This document shows positions 1-7,492 of a stretch of 64,000 nucleotides of DNA, one piece after another. Under the pieces are notes generated by a model. The model was not told where the DNA came from. It ran no database searches and saw only the letters and a program-made list of their open reading frames with translations. A program made the translations under genes and the position numbers. The DNA lies in contig JBBIOB010000008.1 in NCBI GenBank assembly GCA_037443565.1, positions 3,507-67,506 on the forward strand, in the 5' to 3' direction. Source of the DNA: Fervidifonticultor_A sp037443565. Its GTDB lineage: Bacteria > Sysuimicrobiota > Sysuimicrobiia > Sysuimicrobiales > Humicultoraceae. Numbering within the stretch: the stretch's first letter is position 1; each line of letters opens with the position of its first letter.

Positions 1-567
1 GGGCGGCGGGGTGGGGAACAGACAGCGGTAGCATCCCCGGCCCGGCAGGAACGCCGTCGCTTGCCCCTCCCACTTCAGGATGCTCGCGTCGACCAGCGGC
101 TTGCCCAGCAGCACACACGCGTCATTGACCAGATAGCGGGTGGGGAAGTTGTCGCTGCCGTTTATGACCACGTCGTAGGACCCGATGATCTCGAAGGCGT
201 TCTCCGAGGACAGCGTCGTCTGGTACGGCACCACCGTCACGTCGGGGTTTGTGTCCTCGAGCGTCCGGCGCGCGGACTGCGTCTTCGGCCGGCCGATGTC
301 GTGGGTGAAGTGGAGGATCTGCCGGTGGAGGTTCGATAGCTCGACCCGGTCGCCGTCCACGATCCCCAGCGTGCCCACCCCGGCCGCGGCCAGGTACAGC
401 GAGACCGGCGAGCCCAACCCGCCCGCACCGACGACCAGCGCCTTGCTGTCGAGCAGGCGGCGCTGGCCGTCCACGCCGACCTCTTCGAGGATGACCTGGC
501 GGGAGTAGCGGGTGAGCTGTTCCTTGCTGAGCAGCGGCGCCGCCGGGCGCCGGGTGTCCACGGCCAT
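1..567 (-). CDS. moeB: MoeB/ThiF-family E1-like adenylyltransferase (3' end outside window)
   Basis: E1-like enzyme that adenylates the C-terminal glycine of a ubiquitin-like sulfur carrier (MoaD, ThiS or similar) for molybdopterin, thiamine or cysteine synthesis. The 189 visible codons start at the ATG at 567 behind a GGGGGA ribosome site. They show the opening SKEQLTRYSRQ (14-24), the nucleotide loop GAGGLGS (47-53), the NLHRQ segment (79-83) and the first zinc CxxC (GCYRC). The gene runs off the left edge, so a C-terminal rhodanese domain cannot be judged. The first eight residues equal those of LipA. The exact sulfur carrier is unknown; the molybdoenzyme at 7.5-9.1 kb would need MoeB activity. 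Confidence 0.85.
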   Translation of the reverse strand, partial: MAVDTRRPAAPLLSKEQLTRYSRQVILEEVGVDGQRRLLDSKALVVGAGGLGSPVSLYLAAAGVGTLGIVDGDRVELSNLHRQILHFTHDIGRPKTQSARRTLEDTNPDVTVVPYQTTLSSENAFEIIGSYDVVINGSDNFPTRYLVNDACVLLGKPLVDASILKWEGQATAFLPGRGCYRCLFPTPPP

Positions 568-590
568 GCGAATCCCCCTAATAGACCACG

Positions 591-611
591 ACGGTCTGGC
601 GTCCAGACCGT
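591..611. promoter_or_regulatory. Perfect inverted repeat in a divergent intergenic region
   Basis: ACGGTCTGG and CCAGACCGT are perfect 9-bp inverted arms around a 3-nt spacer. The element lies 24 bp upstream of the MoeB start in the 213-bp region divergent from the ferredoxin-NADP reductase. Its size and place suit a dimeric repressor operator controlling one or both genes. A short RNA hairpin is an alternative. No regulator gene is adjacent, so the cognate protein is unknown. Confidence 0.5.
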
Positions 612-780
612 ATTCCTAAGGTGCCATGGGACGCCCGGGGTGTCAACAAACGGCCGACGGATGATGCGGGCGCCCCGGGCAGGAAACAGCGCCCCGGCAT
701 GCGATATCATGGGCGCAGTGCCGGGGCGGCCGCGCCCTGGCGGCACCACGCAGGCGCAGCGAGGAGCGAGGAGGCGGGAG

Positions 781-1860
781 ATGGACCAGGTGTACGATAT
801 CACGATCATCGGGGGCGGCCCGTCTGGGCTCTTCGCAGCCTACTACGCTGGGTTCCGCGGTCTGACCGTGAAGATCGTGGACAGCCAGCCCGACCTGGGT
901 GGGCAGATCACCGCCCTCTACCCCGACAAGTACATCTATGACGTCGCCGGGTTTCCCAGGGTCCTGGGGAAGGACCTGGTGGCGAACTTGGTCGAGCAGG
1001 CGATGCAGTACGAGCCCGATGTCGCGCTCCACGAGGAGATCCGCACGTTCGAACGGCTGGCCGATGGCTCGTTCCGGTTCGTGAGCACGAGCGGCGAACA
1101 CCGCGCGAAGGTCGTGCTGATCACCGCGGGCATCGGCGCCTTCACCCCCAAGACCTATGGGCGGCCCGAGATCGACCGATACCTGGACCGCGGGCTCGCC
1201 TACGCGGTCCGCCGGAAGGAGGATTATCGGAACAAGCAGGTCCTCGTAGTCGGCGGCGGCGACAGCGCGCTCGATTGGACGCTCGACCTGGTGCCAGTCG
1301 CGCGCCACGTGACCCTCATCCACCGGCGCGACACGTTCCGGGCGCACGTCAACAGCGTGAAGAAGCTCCACGCCTCGCCGGCCGAGGTGAAGGTGTTCTA
1401 CGAGCTCAAGGCCCTCAGCGGCGATGGGGCCGTGCGCGAAGCGGTGATCGTGAACAACCAGACGCAGCAGGAAGAGGTACTCCGGGTGGATGCCGTCCTG
1501 GCGTTCCTGGGCCTGGTCAGCAACCTCGGGGCCATCGCGACGTGGGGGCTGGAGCTGCACGGCGATGCGATCCTGGTCAACACGCGCATGGAGACCAACA
1601 TCCCGGGCATCTACGCGGCCGGCGATGTGGTGGAGTATCCGGGGAAGCTCAAGCTCATCGTGACCGGCTTCGGCGAGGCGGCCACGGCGGTCAACAACGC
1701 GGCCCACCACATCAACCCCGAGGCCTCGCTGTTCCCCGGGCACTCCTCGGCGATCATGGAGAAGAAGGAGAAGGCCGCGCGCGGTACCCCCGCACCGCCT
1801 GCGCCTGCACGTCGGCGCGGTACGACGACCGCACCAGCGGACCGGCCTCGACGTACATGA
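781..1860 (+). CDS. Ferredoxin--NADP(+) reductase, thioredoxin-reductase-like
   Basis: Flavoprotein passing electrons between NADPH and ferredoxin. FAD-binding GGGPSG lies at residues 11-16 and the NAD(P) loop VVGGGDSALDW near 160. There is no CxxC between the domains, which separates this FNR family from thioredoxin reductase. The C-terminal FAD motif TNIPGIYAAGDVVEYPGKLKLI is present. The ATG at 781 follows GGAGGCGGGAG; the longer frame from 640 lacks a ribosome site. The domain ends near FPGHSSAIMEKKE, and a further proline/arginine-rich tail of about 30 residues runs antisense into the lipA 3' end. The family is typically 330-350 residues, this one 359. It could supply reductant for Fe-S assembly or LipA. 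Confidence 0.88.
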   Translation: MDQVYDITIIGGGPSGLFAAYYAGFRGLTVKIVDSQPDLGGQITALYPDKYIYDVAGFPRVLGKDLVANLVEQAMQYEPDVALHEEIRTFERLADGSFRFVSTSGEHRAKVVLITAGIGAFTPKTYGRPEIDRYLDRGLAYAVRRKEDYRNKQVLVVGGGDSALDWTLDLVPVARHVTLIHRRDTFRAHVNSVKKLHASPAEVKVFYELKALSGDGAVREAVIVNNQTQQEEVLRVDAVLAFLGLVSNLGAIATWGLELHGDAILVNTRMETNIPGIYAAGDVVEYPGKLKLIVTGFGEAATAVNNAAHHINPEASLFPGHSSAIMEKKEKAARGTPAPPAPARRRGTTTAPADRPRRT

Positions 1861-2650
1861 AGCCCCGGCGCAGGCCCTCTTCGCGCAGCGCCGCGAACTC
1901 CTCGGGGGTGTAGTAGCGGGCGATCGGGTGGTGGTCGGCGCTCGGCCGCAGGTACTGCCCGAGCGTCAGCACATCGACGTCGACCGCCCGGAGGTCGTCC
2001 ATCGTCTCCAGCACCTCATCGGTCGTCTCGCCCATCCCCAGGATGATGCCGCTCTTGGTGAACGAGGTGTACCCCCACTCCTTGGCCCGGCGCAGTAGCT
2101 CGATCGATCGGTCGTAGTTGCCGCCGCCCCGGACGACCTTGAAGACCCGAGGTGTGCTTTCGATGTTGTGCGCCAGGATCTCGGGATTGGCGTCGAGCAC
2201 GACCCGCAGCGCGTCAGGATCGCCCTTGAAGTCGGGGATCAGCACCTCAACCGTGCACGAGGGCAGCCGCCGGTGGATCTGGCGGATGGCCTCCGCGTAG
2301 ATGCCTGCGCCGCCGTCTCTCTGGTCGTCGCGGTTGACCGAGGTGATCACCGCGTGGCGCAGCCCCATGGCGACCACGGCGTCGGCCACCCGCGCCGGCT
2401 CGTCCAGGTCGAGCTCGGTGGGCAGCCCGTGCGCGATCGCGCAGTAGCCGCAGGCGCGCGTGCACACGTTGCCGAGGATCAGGAAGGTGGCGGTGCGGCG
2501 TTCCCAGCACTCGCCGATGTTGGGGCAGCGCGCCTCCTCGCAGACGGTGTGCATCTGCTGCCCGCGCATGATCGCCTTGAGATCGACGTAGTTCTGGCCC
2601 CCGGGCAGGCGGACTTTCAGCCATCCGGGGCGCCGGGTGTCAACGGCCAT
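1754..2650 (-). CDS. lipA: Lipoyl synthase
   Basis: Radical SAM enzyme inserting two sulfurs into octanoyl groups on E2 and H proteins. It has the auxiliary cluster ligands C37, C42 and C48 (CEEARCPNIGEC), the radical SAM cluster CTRACGYC (C63, C67, C70), and the C-terminal RSSYRAD carrying the serine ligand. At 298 residues it has the usual length. It is the last gene of the lpd-E1alpha-E1beta-E2-lipA run; its ATG lies inside the E2 3' end (11-bp overlap), implying translational coupling. It therefore sits beside its own substrate, the lipoyl domain of E2. The 3' end overlaps the convergent reductase gene by 107 bp. Confidence 0.97.
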   Translation of the reverse strand: MAVDTRRPGWLKVRLPGGQNYVDLKAIMRGQQMHTVCEEARCPNIGECWERRTATFLILGNVCTRACGYCAIAHGLPTELDLDEPARVADAVVAMGLRHAVITSVNRDDQRDGGAGIYAEAIRQIHRRLPSCTVEVLIPDFKGDPDALRVVLDANPEILAHNIESTPRVFKVVRGGGNYDRSIELLRRAKEWGYTSFTKSGIILGMGETTDEVLETMDDLRAVDVDVLTLGQYLRPSADHHPIARYYTPEEFAALREEGLRRGFMYVEAGPLVRSSYRADVQAQAVRGYRARPSPSSP

Positions 2651-3878
2651 CGCGAAACCCCTCGAACCATCCCTTCAGGTGATTCAGAAACTGCACCGCC
2701 GTCGCGCCGTCGAAGATCCGGTGGTCGAACGACAGGCCCAGGTGCATCATCGGCCGGATCGCGATGGCATCGTCGCGCACAACCGCGCGCTTGACGATCG
2801 CGTCGGTGGCGAGGATGGCGGCCTGCCCGGGCACGACGATCGGCATGGACCAGATCGAGCCGAAGACCCCGGGGTTGGTGATGGTGAACGTGCCGCCCTG
2901 GATGTCGGCCAGGACCAGTCGGCCCGCCCGCGCACGGCCCGTCAGGTCGTCGAGCGCCCTGGCGACGCCGGCCAGGCTCAACCGGTCCGCATCGTGAATC
3001 ACCGGCACGACGAGGCCCTCGTCCGCGGCGATACCGATGCCGATGTTGACTGCCCGCCGCATGATCACCCCGTCCTCGCTCCACGACGAGTTCACGATCG
3101 GATACGCCCGCAGCGCTTCGCAGGCGGCGGCCACGAAGAATGCGGTGTAGGTCAGCGGAACCCCTTCGCGCGCGCGCCAGGCCTCCTTGTGTGCCTCGCG
3201 CCAGGTGACCACGGCGCGCATGTCCGTCTCGATGACCCCGTACGCGTGCGGAATCTCCCGCTTGCTCTGCGCCATCCGCTGCGCGATGGCGCGGCGGACC
3301 GGCGAGAGCTTCACTACGTCATCCCCCGACCGTGGCGCGACGAGGGGTGTCGGCTCCGTGTGCGCCCCGACGCGGTCCCGGTCGGCCACATAGTGCAGGA
3401 TGTCCTCTTTGGTGATCCGGCCTCCGGCTCCGGATCCCCGCAGAGTCTCGAGCACGTGGTGGGGAATCCGGTGTTCCTCTGCCAGCCGGCGCACGAGAGG
3501 CGACAGCCTGACCCCTCGCACGGCGGCCGGGGGCGCCGCGCCAGCGTCCGCCGCGGCCACGGGCCGCCCGGCCGCTGGCTCCGTGGTCGCCGGCTGGTCG
3601 GCCGCGGGCGCCTCGCTCGATCCCGCCGGCCCCTCGGGCACCGCGACATCGATGAGGGCGATCGGCGCGCCGACCGGTCGCGTCTCGCCCTCGGAGGCCA
3701 GCAGTTCGACCAGCACGCCGCCGAGCGGGGAGGGCATCTCCACGTTGACCTTGTCCGTCGTGATCTCGGCAAGCGGCTCGTACTTCTCGATCGAATCGCC
3801 GGGCTTCTTCAGCCACCTGGCGATCGTGCCTTCGTGGATGCTCTCCCCAAGCTGGGGGAGCTTGATCTCGACCGGCAT
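2640..3878 (-). CDS. 2-oxoacid dehydrogenase E2, dihydrolipoamide acyltransferase
   Basis: Core acyltransferase of a pyruvate or branched-chain 2-oxoacid dehydrogenase complex. A single lipoyl domain spans residues 1-75, with the lipoylated lysine K43 in TTDKVNVE. An Ala/Pro-rich linker follows, then a peripheral-subunit-binding domain near 125-160 (SPLVRRLAEEH...GRITKEDIL) and the catalytic domain with FDHRIFDGA near the end. The ATG at 3878 (MPVEIKLPQLGES) has an AGGGAGG-type ribosome site; the open frame continues upstream into E1beta and is not coding there. 412 residues. Pyruvate versus branched-chain specificity cannot be read with confidence; the separate E1alpha/E1beta type occurs in both. 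Confidence 0.93.
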   Translation of the reverse strand: MPVEIKLPQLGESIHEGTIARWLKKPGDSIEKYEPLAEITTDKVNVEMPSPLGGVLVELLASEGETRPVGAPIALIDVAVPEGPAGSSEAPAADQPATTEPAAGRPVAAADAGAAPPAAVRGVRLSPLVRRLAEEHRIPHHVLETLRGSGAGGRITKEDILHYVADRDRVGAHTEPTPLVAPRSGDDVVKLSPVRRAIAQRMAQSKREIPHAYGVIETDMRAVVTWREAHKEAWRAREGVPLTYTAFFVAAACEALRAYPIVNSSWSEDGVIMRRAVNIGIGIAADEGLVVPVIHDADRLSLAGVARALDDLTGRARAGRLVLADIQGGTFTITNPGVFGSIWSMPIVVPGQAAILATDAIVKRAVVRDDAIAIRPMMHLGLSFDHRIFDGATAVQFLNHLKGWFEGFRDGR

Positions 3879-3888
3879 AGCCTCCCTC

Positions 3889-4878
3889 TCAGTATGCCGC
3901 CAGCCGCCGCACCGCGTCGGCAATCTTCGTGGACGTGGGCATGAAGGCGGCCGCCAGGCTGTCGGCGTATGGGACCGCCGGCACATCGAGGCCCGCGACG
4001 CGGAGGATGGGCCCGTCCAGGGCGTCGAACGCCTCTTCGGCGATGAGGGCCGCGACCTCGGCCCCATAGCCGAGAAACCGGTTGTCCTCGTAGACGATCA
4101 TCGCCTTGCTGGTCTTCCGCACCGACGCCAGGATGGTCTGGACGTCGAGCGGCCGGAGTGTGCGTAGGTCCACCACCTCGGCGTCGATGCCCTCCGTGAC
4201 GACCTCCTCGGCGGCGCGCAGCGCCTCGTGGAGCATCATCCCGTAGGCGAACAGCGACAGCGTGCTCCCCGGTCGCCGGACCACCGCCGGGCCGATGGGG
4301 ACCACGTAGTCGTCGTCGGGCACGTCGCCCCTGACCAACCGGTACAGCCGCTTGTGCTCCAGGAAGAGCACCGGGTCGGGGTCACGGATGGCGGCCTTGA
4401 GCAGGCCCTTGGCGTCGTAGGCCGTGTACGGCGTGACCACCTTGAGCCCGGGGATGTGTGCGAAGGTCGCCTCGATGCTCTGCGAGTGGTACAGCCCGCC
4501 GTGCACCTCGACCCCGCCTCCGTACGGCGCCCGGATGGTGATCGGGCAGCCGAACGTGCCGTTGCTCCGGTAGCGGATCCGCGCCGCCTCGCTGACGATC
4601 TGGTTGTACGCCGGGTGGATGAAGTCCGAGAACTGGATCTCCGCGATAGGGATCAGCCCGTTGGCCGCCATGCCGATCGCGGCGCCGACGATGGACGACT
4701 CGGCCAGCGGGGTATCGAGTACCCGAGCCTCGCCAAACTCCGCGTAGAACCCGTCGGTGCAGCCGAACACGCCGCCTTTCAGCCCCACATCCTCGCCAAG
4801 CACGAGCACCCGCTCGTCTCGGCGCATCTCCTCGTACATGGCGAGGCGGATCGCGTCGATGTAGCGCATCTCAGCCAC
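3889..4878 (-). CDS. 2-oxoacid dehydrogenase E1 beta subunit
   Basis: Beta chain of the thiamine-diphosphate-dependent E1 component. The opening MAEMRYIDAIRLAMYEEM with GEDVG, the DTPLAESSIVGAAIGMA segment and the transketolase C-terminal domain (VVDLRTLRPLD) are typical. I use the GTG at 4878, five bases after the E1alpha stop and behind GGGGTAGGGG; the ATG three codons later (4869) is possible. 329 residues, normal size. The ten-base gap to E2 and the tight E1alpha spacing indicate one operon and equimolar synthesis. Confidence 0.92.
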   Translation of the reverse strand: MAEMRYIDAIRLAMYEEMRRDERVLVLGEDVGLKGGVFGCTDGFYAEFGEARVLDTPLAESSIVGAAIGMAANGLIPIAEIQFSDFIHPAYNQIVSEAARIRYRSNGTFGCPITIRAPYGGGVEVHGGLYHSQSIEATFAHIPGLKVVTPYTAYDAKGLLKAAIRDPDPVLFLEHKRLYRLVRGDVPDDDYVVPIGPAVVRRPGSTLSLFAYGMMLHEALRAAEEVVTEGIDAEVVDLRTLRPLDVQTILASVRKTSKAMIVYEDNRFLGYGAEVAALIAEEAFDALDGPILRVAGLDVPAVPYADSLAAAFMPTSTKIADAVRRLAAY

Positions 4879-4883
4879 GGCCC

Positions 4884-5900
4884 CTACCCCTCGAAGAACA
4901 CGTGGCGCGTCACCGTGGCGGGGTCGGGCGCCGGCCGCGACTCCGCGTAGTCGGTGGCATCGGTGACCGCGTCCTTGATCCGGCCGTGGATCTCGGTGTA
5001 CCGCGCTTCGTCGAGGAGGCCGATCTGTTCCAGGTAGTGCTTGAACACGACCAGCGGGTCCTTGCTGCGCGCGGCTTCGATGTCGCTGGTCTGCCGGTAC
5101 TTCTCCTGACGGTCCTCCGAGGAGTGCGCCGTCAGCCGCTCCACCCGGCACTCGATGAGCGTCGGGCCTTCACCGGTCCGCGCCCGGCGCACGGCCTCGC
5201 GGGCGGCGCCGTAGACCTCGAGGACGTCGGACCCATCCACCGAGACGCCCGGGAATCCATAGCCCGGAGCGCGCACCGCGACGCCGTCGGTGGCCATCTG
5301 GAGCCGCGTGGGCACGGAGATCGCGAACCGGTTGTTCTCGACCATGAAGACCACAGGCAGCCGATGGATACCGGCCAGATTCATCGCCTCGTGCCAGTCC
5401 CCCTGGCTGGTGCTACCCTCCCCAATGGACGTCACGGCGATCTCGCCGGTCCCGCGTACCCTGGCGGCGTACGCGATGCCCACCGCGTGCAGGTACTGCG
5501 TGGCGACCGGACTGCTCGTCGTGAAGATGCGGTGTCCGGCGTGCGCCCAGTGCGCCGGCATCTGACGGCCTCCGCTGGACGGGTCTCCCTCCCGCGCAAA
5601 GAGCCCGAGCATCAGGTCGCGCGGCGTCATCCCCTTGACCAGACACGCCGCCAGCGACCGGTAGTAGGGCACGAGCCAGTCGCGGCCCCGGTCGATCGCC
5701 CACATCACGGCCACCTGCGCGCCCTCATGCCCCTGCCCGGAGATCACGAACGGCACGAGGCCGGCCCGCTGCAGCACCCACATCCGCTCGTCGATCGCGC
5801 GGGCCAGAGCCAGATAGTAGTACATGTCGAGGAGATCGCTGGGGCCAAGCCCCAGCGCGTCGTGTCGCGCCGGCTGCACCCTGGTGTCTCGCACGGCCAT
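4884..5900 (-). CDS. 2-oxoacid dehydrogenase E1 alpha subunit
   Basis: Alpha chain of E1, which decarboxylates the 2-oxoacid using thiamine diphosphate. The cofactor motif runs GEGSTSQGDWHEAMNLAG...VENNRFAIS. The phosphorylation-loop-like sequence AHSSEDRQEKYR and the N-terminal YYLALARAIDERMWVLQRAG follow the bacterial branched-chain/pyruvate E1alpha pattern. 338 residues, typical. It lies between lpd (53-bp gap) and E1beta, which gives a complete four-component complex in one run. Confidence 0.92.
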   Translation of the reverse strand: MAVRDTRVQPARHDALGLGPSDLLDMYYYLALARAIDERMWVLQRAGLVPFVISGQGHEGAQVAVMWAIDRGRDWLVPYYRSLAACLVKGMTPRDLMLGLFAREGDPSSGGRQMPAHWAHAGHRIFTTSSPVATQYLHAVGIAYAARVRGTGEIAVTSIGEGSTSQGDWHEAMNLAGIHRLPVVFMVENNRFAISVPTRLQMATDGVAVRAPGYGFPGVSVDGSDVLEVYGAAREAVRRARTGEGPTLIECRVERLTAHSSEDRQEKYRQTSDIEAARSKDPLVVFKHYLEQIGLLDEARYTEIHGRIKDAVTDATDYAESRPAPDPATVTRHVFFEG

Positions 5901-5953
5901 CGATCCCCGCCCCCCTCCGGAGAGATCCGGCTCTTGAGACGTTCGTCTGCGTT

Positions 5954-7351
5954 CTATATGTGCAGGACTCTCCCCAAGGCGTCAAGCACAGCCTCGCGCA
6001 CAGCCTCGGACAACGTGGGATGCGCGTGTACCGCAAGGCCCAGCTCCGCTGCGGTGCCCTCGAGGAACTTCGCGACCACCCCTTCGGTCAGCAGCTCGGT
6101 CACGGCCGGCCCCAGCATGTGGATGCCCAGGATCTCTCCGGTCCGCGCCTCGGTGACGACCTTCACAAACCCGTCGCGCTCACCCTCGATAGACGCCTTC
6201 GTGTTTGCCGAGAAGGGAAACCGCCCGACCTTGACGGTGTAGCCTTGCTCGACCGCCTGCTGCTCGGAAAGTCCCAAGGTCGCGACCTGGGGAATCGTAA
6301 ACGTGGGCCTCGGGACCGTCAGGTAGTCCAACGGGGTGGTCTCGACGCCGGCCATGGCCTCCACCACATGGATCGCCTCGTGCGAGGCCACGTGCGCCAG
6401 GCGCCAGGGCTTGCCGATCACGTCGCCGACGGCGAAGATGCCCGGGACCGTCGTCTGGAACTGTGGGTCGACCTGCACCGCGCCGCCCTCGACGGCGACG
6501 CCGACGGCGTCCAGCCCAAGCCCGTCGATGAGCGGACCGCGGCCGACCGCCACCAGCAGGTACTCCGCTTCTACCGTCAGCGTCTCCTCGCCGCGCTCCA
6601 CGGACAGCGCCACGCCGTCCGCACCGACCGTCACGGCTCGAGCCGTTGCGCCCGGATAGACCCTCATGCCCTTGCGCGTGAAGACGCGCTCGAGCGCCTT
6701 GCCGATCTCCTGGTCCTCCAACGGCAGGAGGGTCGGCAGCATCTCGATGACCGTCACCTCGCTGCCGAGCGCGCGGAAGAGGCTGGCGAACTCCACGCCC
6801 ACGGCCCCCCCGCCGAGGATGGCAATGGAGGTGGGGAGGTCGGACAGCGCCAGCGCGCCGGTGCTGTCGAGGACCCGGGCGTTGTCGATGGTCACGCCCG
6901 GGATGGTGCGGGGCCTGGAACCGGTCGCGATCAGCGTGTGCCTGGTCTCGAGCTCGGTCTGCGATCCATCGTTCAGCGCGACGCTCACGCGCGCGCGGCC
7001 CAGCAGGCGGCCCGCGCCCTCGAAGACGTCGATCTTGTGCTTGCGCATGAGGTACTGGACCCCGCGGTGGCCCTTCTCGACCACCTGGGCCTTGCGCGCC
7101 TGCATCCGCGCGAAGTCGACCCGCACCGGACCGGTCTCGACGCCGATGGTCGCGGCGTCCTTGAGGCGCTCCACGAGCTCGGCAGCGTGGAGCAGCGCCT
7201 TGGTCGGGACACACCCGACGTGCGTGCAGACGCCTCCGAGCTTGTCACGCTCGACCACCGCGGTCCGCAGGCCCAACTGCGCGGCGCGGATCGCACCGAC
7301 GTATCCGGCGGGTCCTCCGCCGATGATCACCAGGTCATACGGAGACGGCAC
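5954..7351 (-). CDS. lpdA: Dihydrolipoyl dehydrogenase (E3)
   Basis: FAD enzyme that reoxidises dihydrolipoamide and reduces NAD. FAD loop GGGPAG (11-16), redox-active disulfide C42-C47 (GGVCTHVGCVPTK), NAD loop GGGAVGVEFA and the C-terminal catalytic HAHPTLSEAV are all present. 465 residues, standard. It is the first gene of the minus-strand 2-oxoacid dehydrogenase run and is probably shared with the second E1/E2 set at 30.2-33.5 kb, which has no E3 of its own in this window. Confidence 0.96.
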   Translation of the reverse strand: MPSPYDLVIIGGGPAGYVGAIRAAQLGLRTAVVERDKLGGVCTHVGCVPTKALLHAAELVERLKDAATIGVETGPVRVDFARMQARKAQVVEKGHRGVQYLMRKHKIDVFEGAGRLLGRARVSVALNDGSQTELETRHTLIATGSRPRTIPGVTIDNARVLDSTGALALSDLPTSIAILGGGAVGVEFASLFRALGSEVTVIEMLPTLLPLEDQEIGKALERVFTRKGMRVYPGATARAVTVGADGVALSVERGEETLTVEAEYLLVAVGRGPLIDGLGLDAVGVAVEGGAVQVDPQFQTTVPGIFAVGDVIGKPWRLAHVASHEAIHVVEAMAGVETTPLDYLTVPRPTFTIPQVATLGLSEQQAVEQGYTVKVGRFPFSANTKASIEGERDGFVKVVTEARTGEILGIHMLGPAVTELLTEGVVAKFLEGTAAELGLAVHAHPTLSEAVREAVLDALGRVLHI

Positions 7352-7445
7352 CTCGACCTCCCTGGGCGGTCACGATCCGGCATGGGCTGTGAGGTCACGC
7401 GTGCGCGCGACGAAGGATTCCCATGGGTGTGGAGTGGGGCATGCG

Positions 7446-7463
7446 CCCCGATGAGGTTCGGGG
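7446..7463 (-). terminator. Weak GC hairpin after the molybdoenzyme gene
   Basis: CCCCGA and TCGGGG pair across a six-base loop, 30 bases downstream of the molybdoenzyme stop and before lpdA. No T-run follows, so intrinsic termination is uncertain. Confidence 0.3.
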
Positions 7464-7492
7464 CACGCGCCGGCCCCTCCTGCCCGCCGCGA

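Noticed and set aside
781..1860. Thioredoxin reductase
   Set aside because: The redox CxxC of thioredoxin reductase is absent, leaving the ferredoxin-NADP reductase family.
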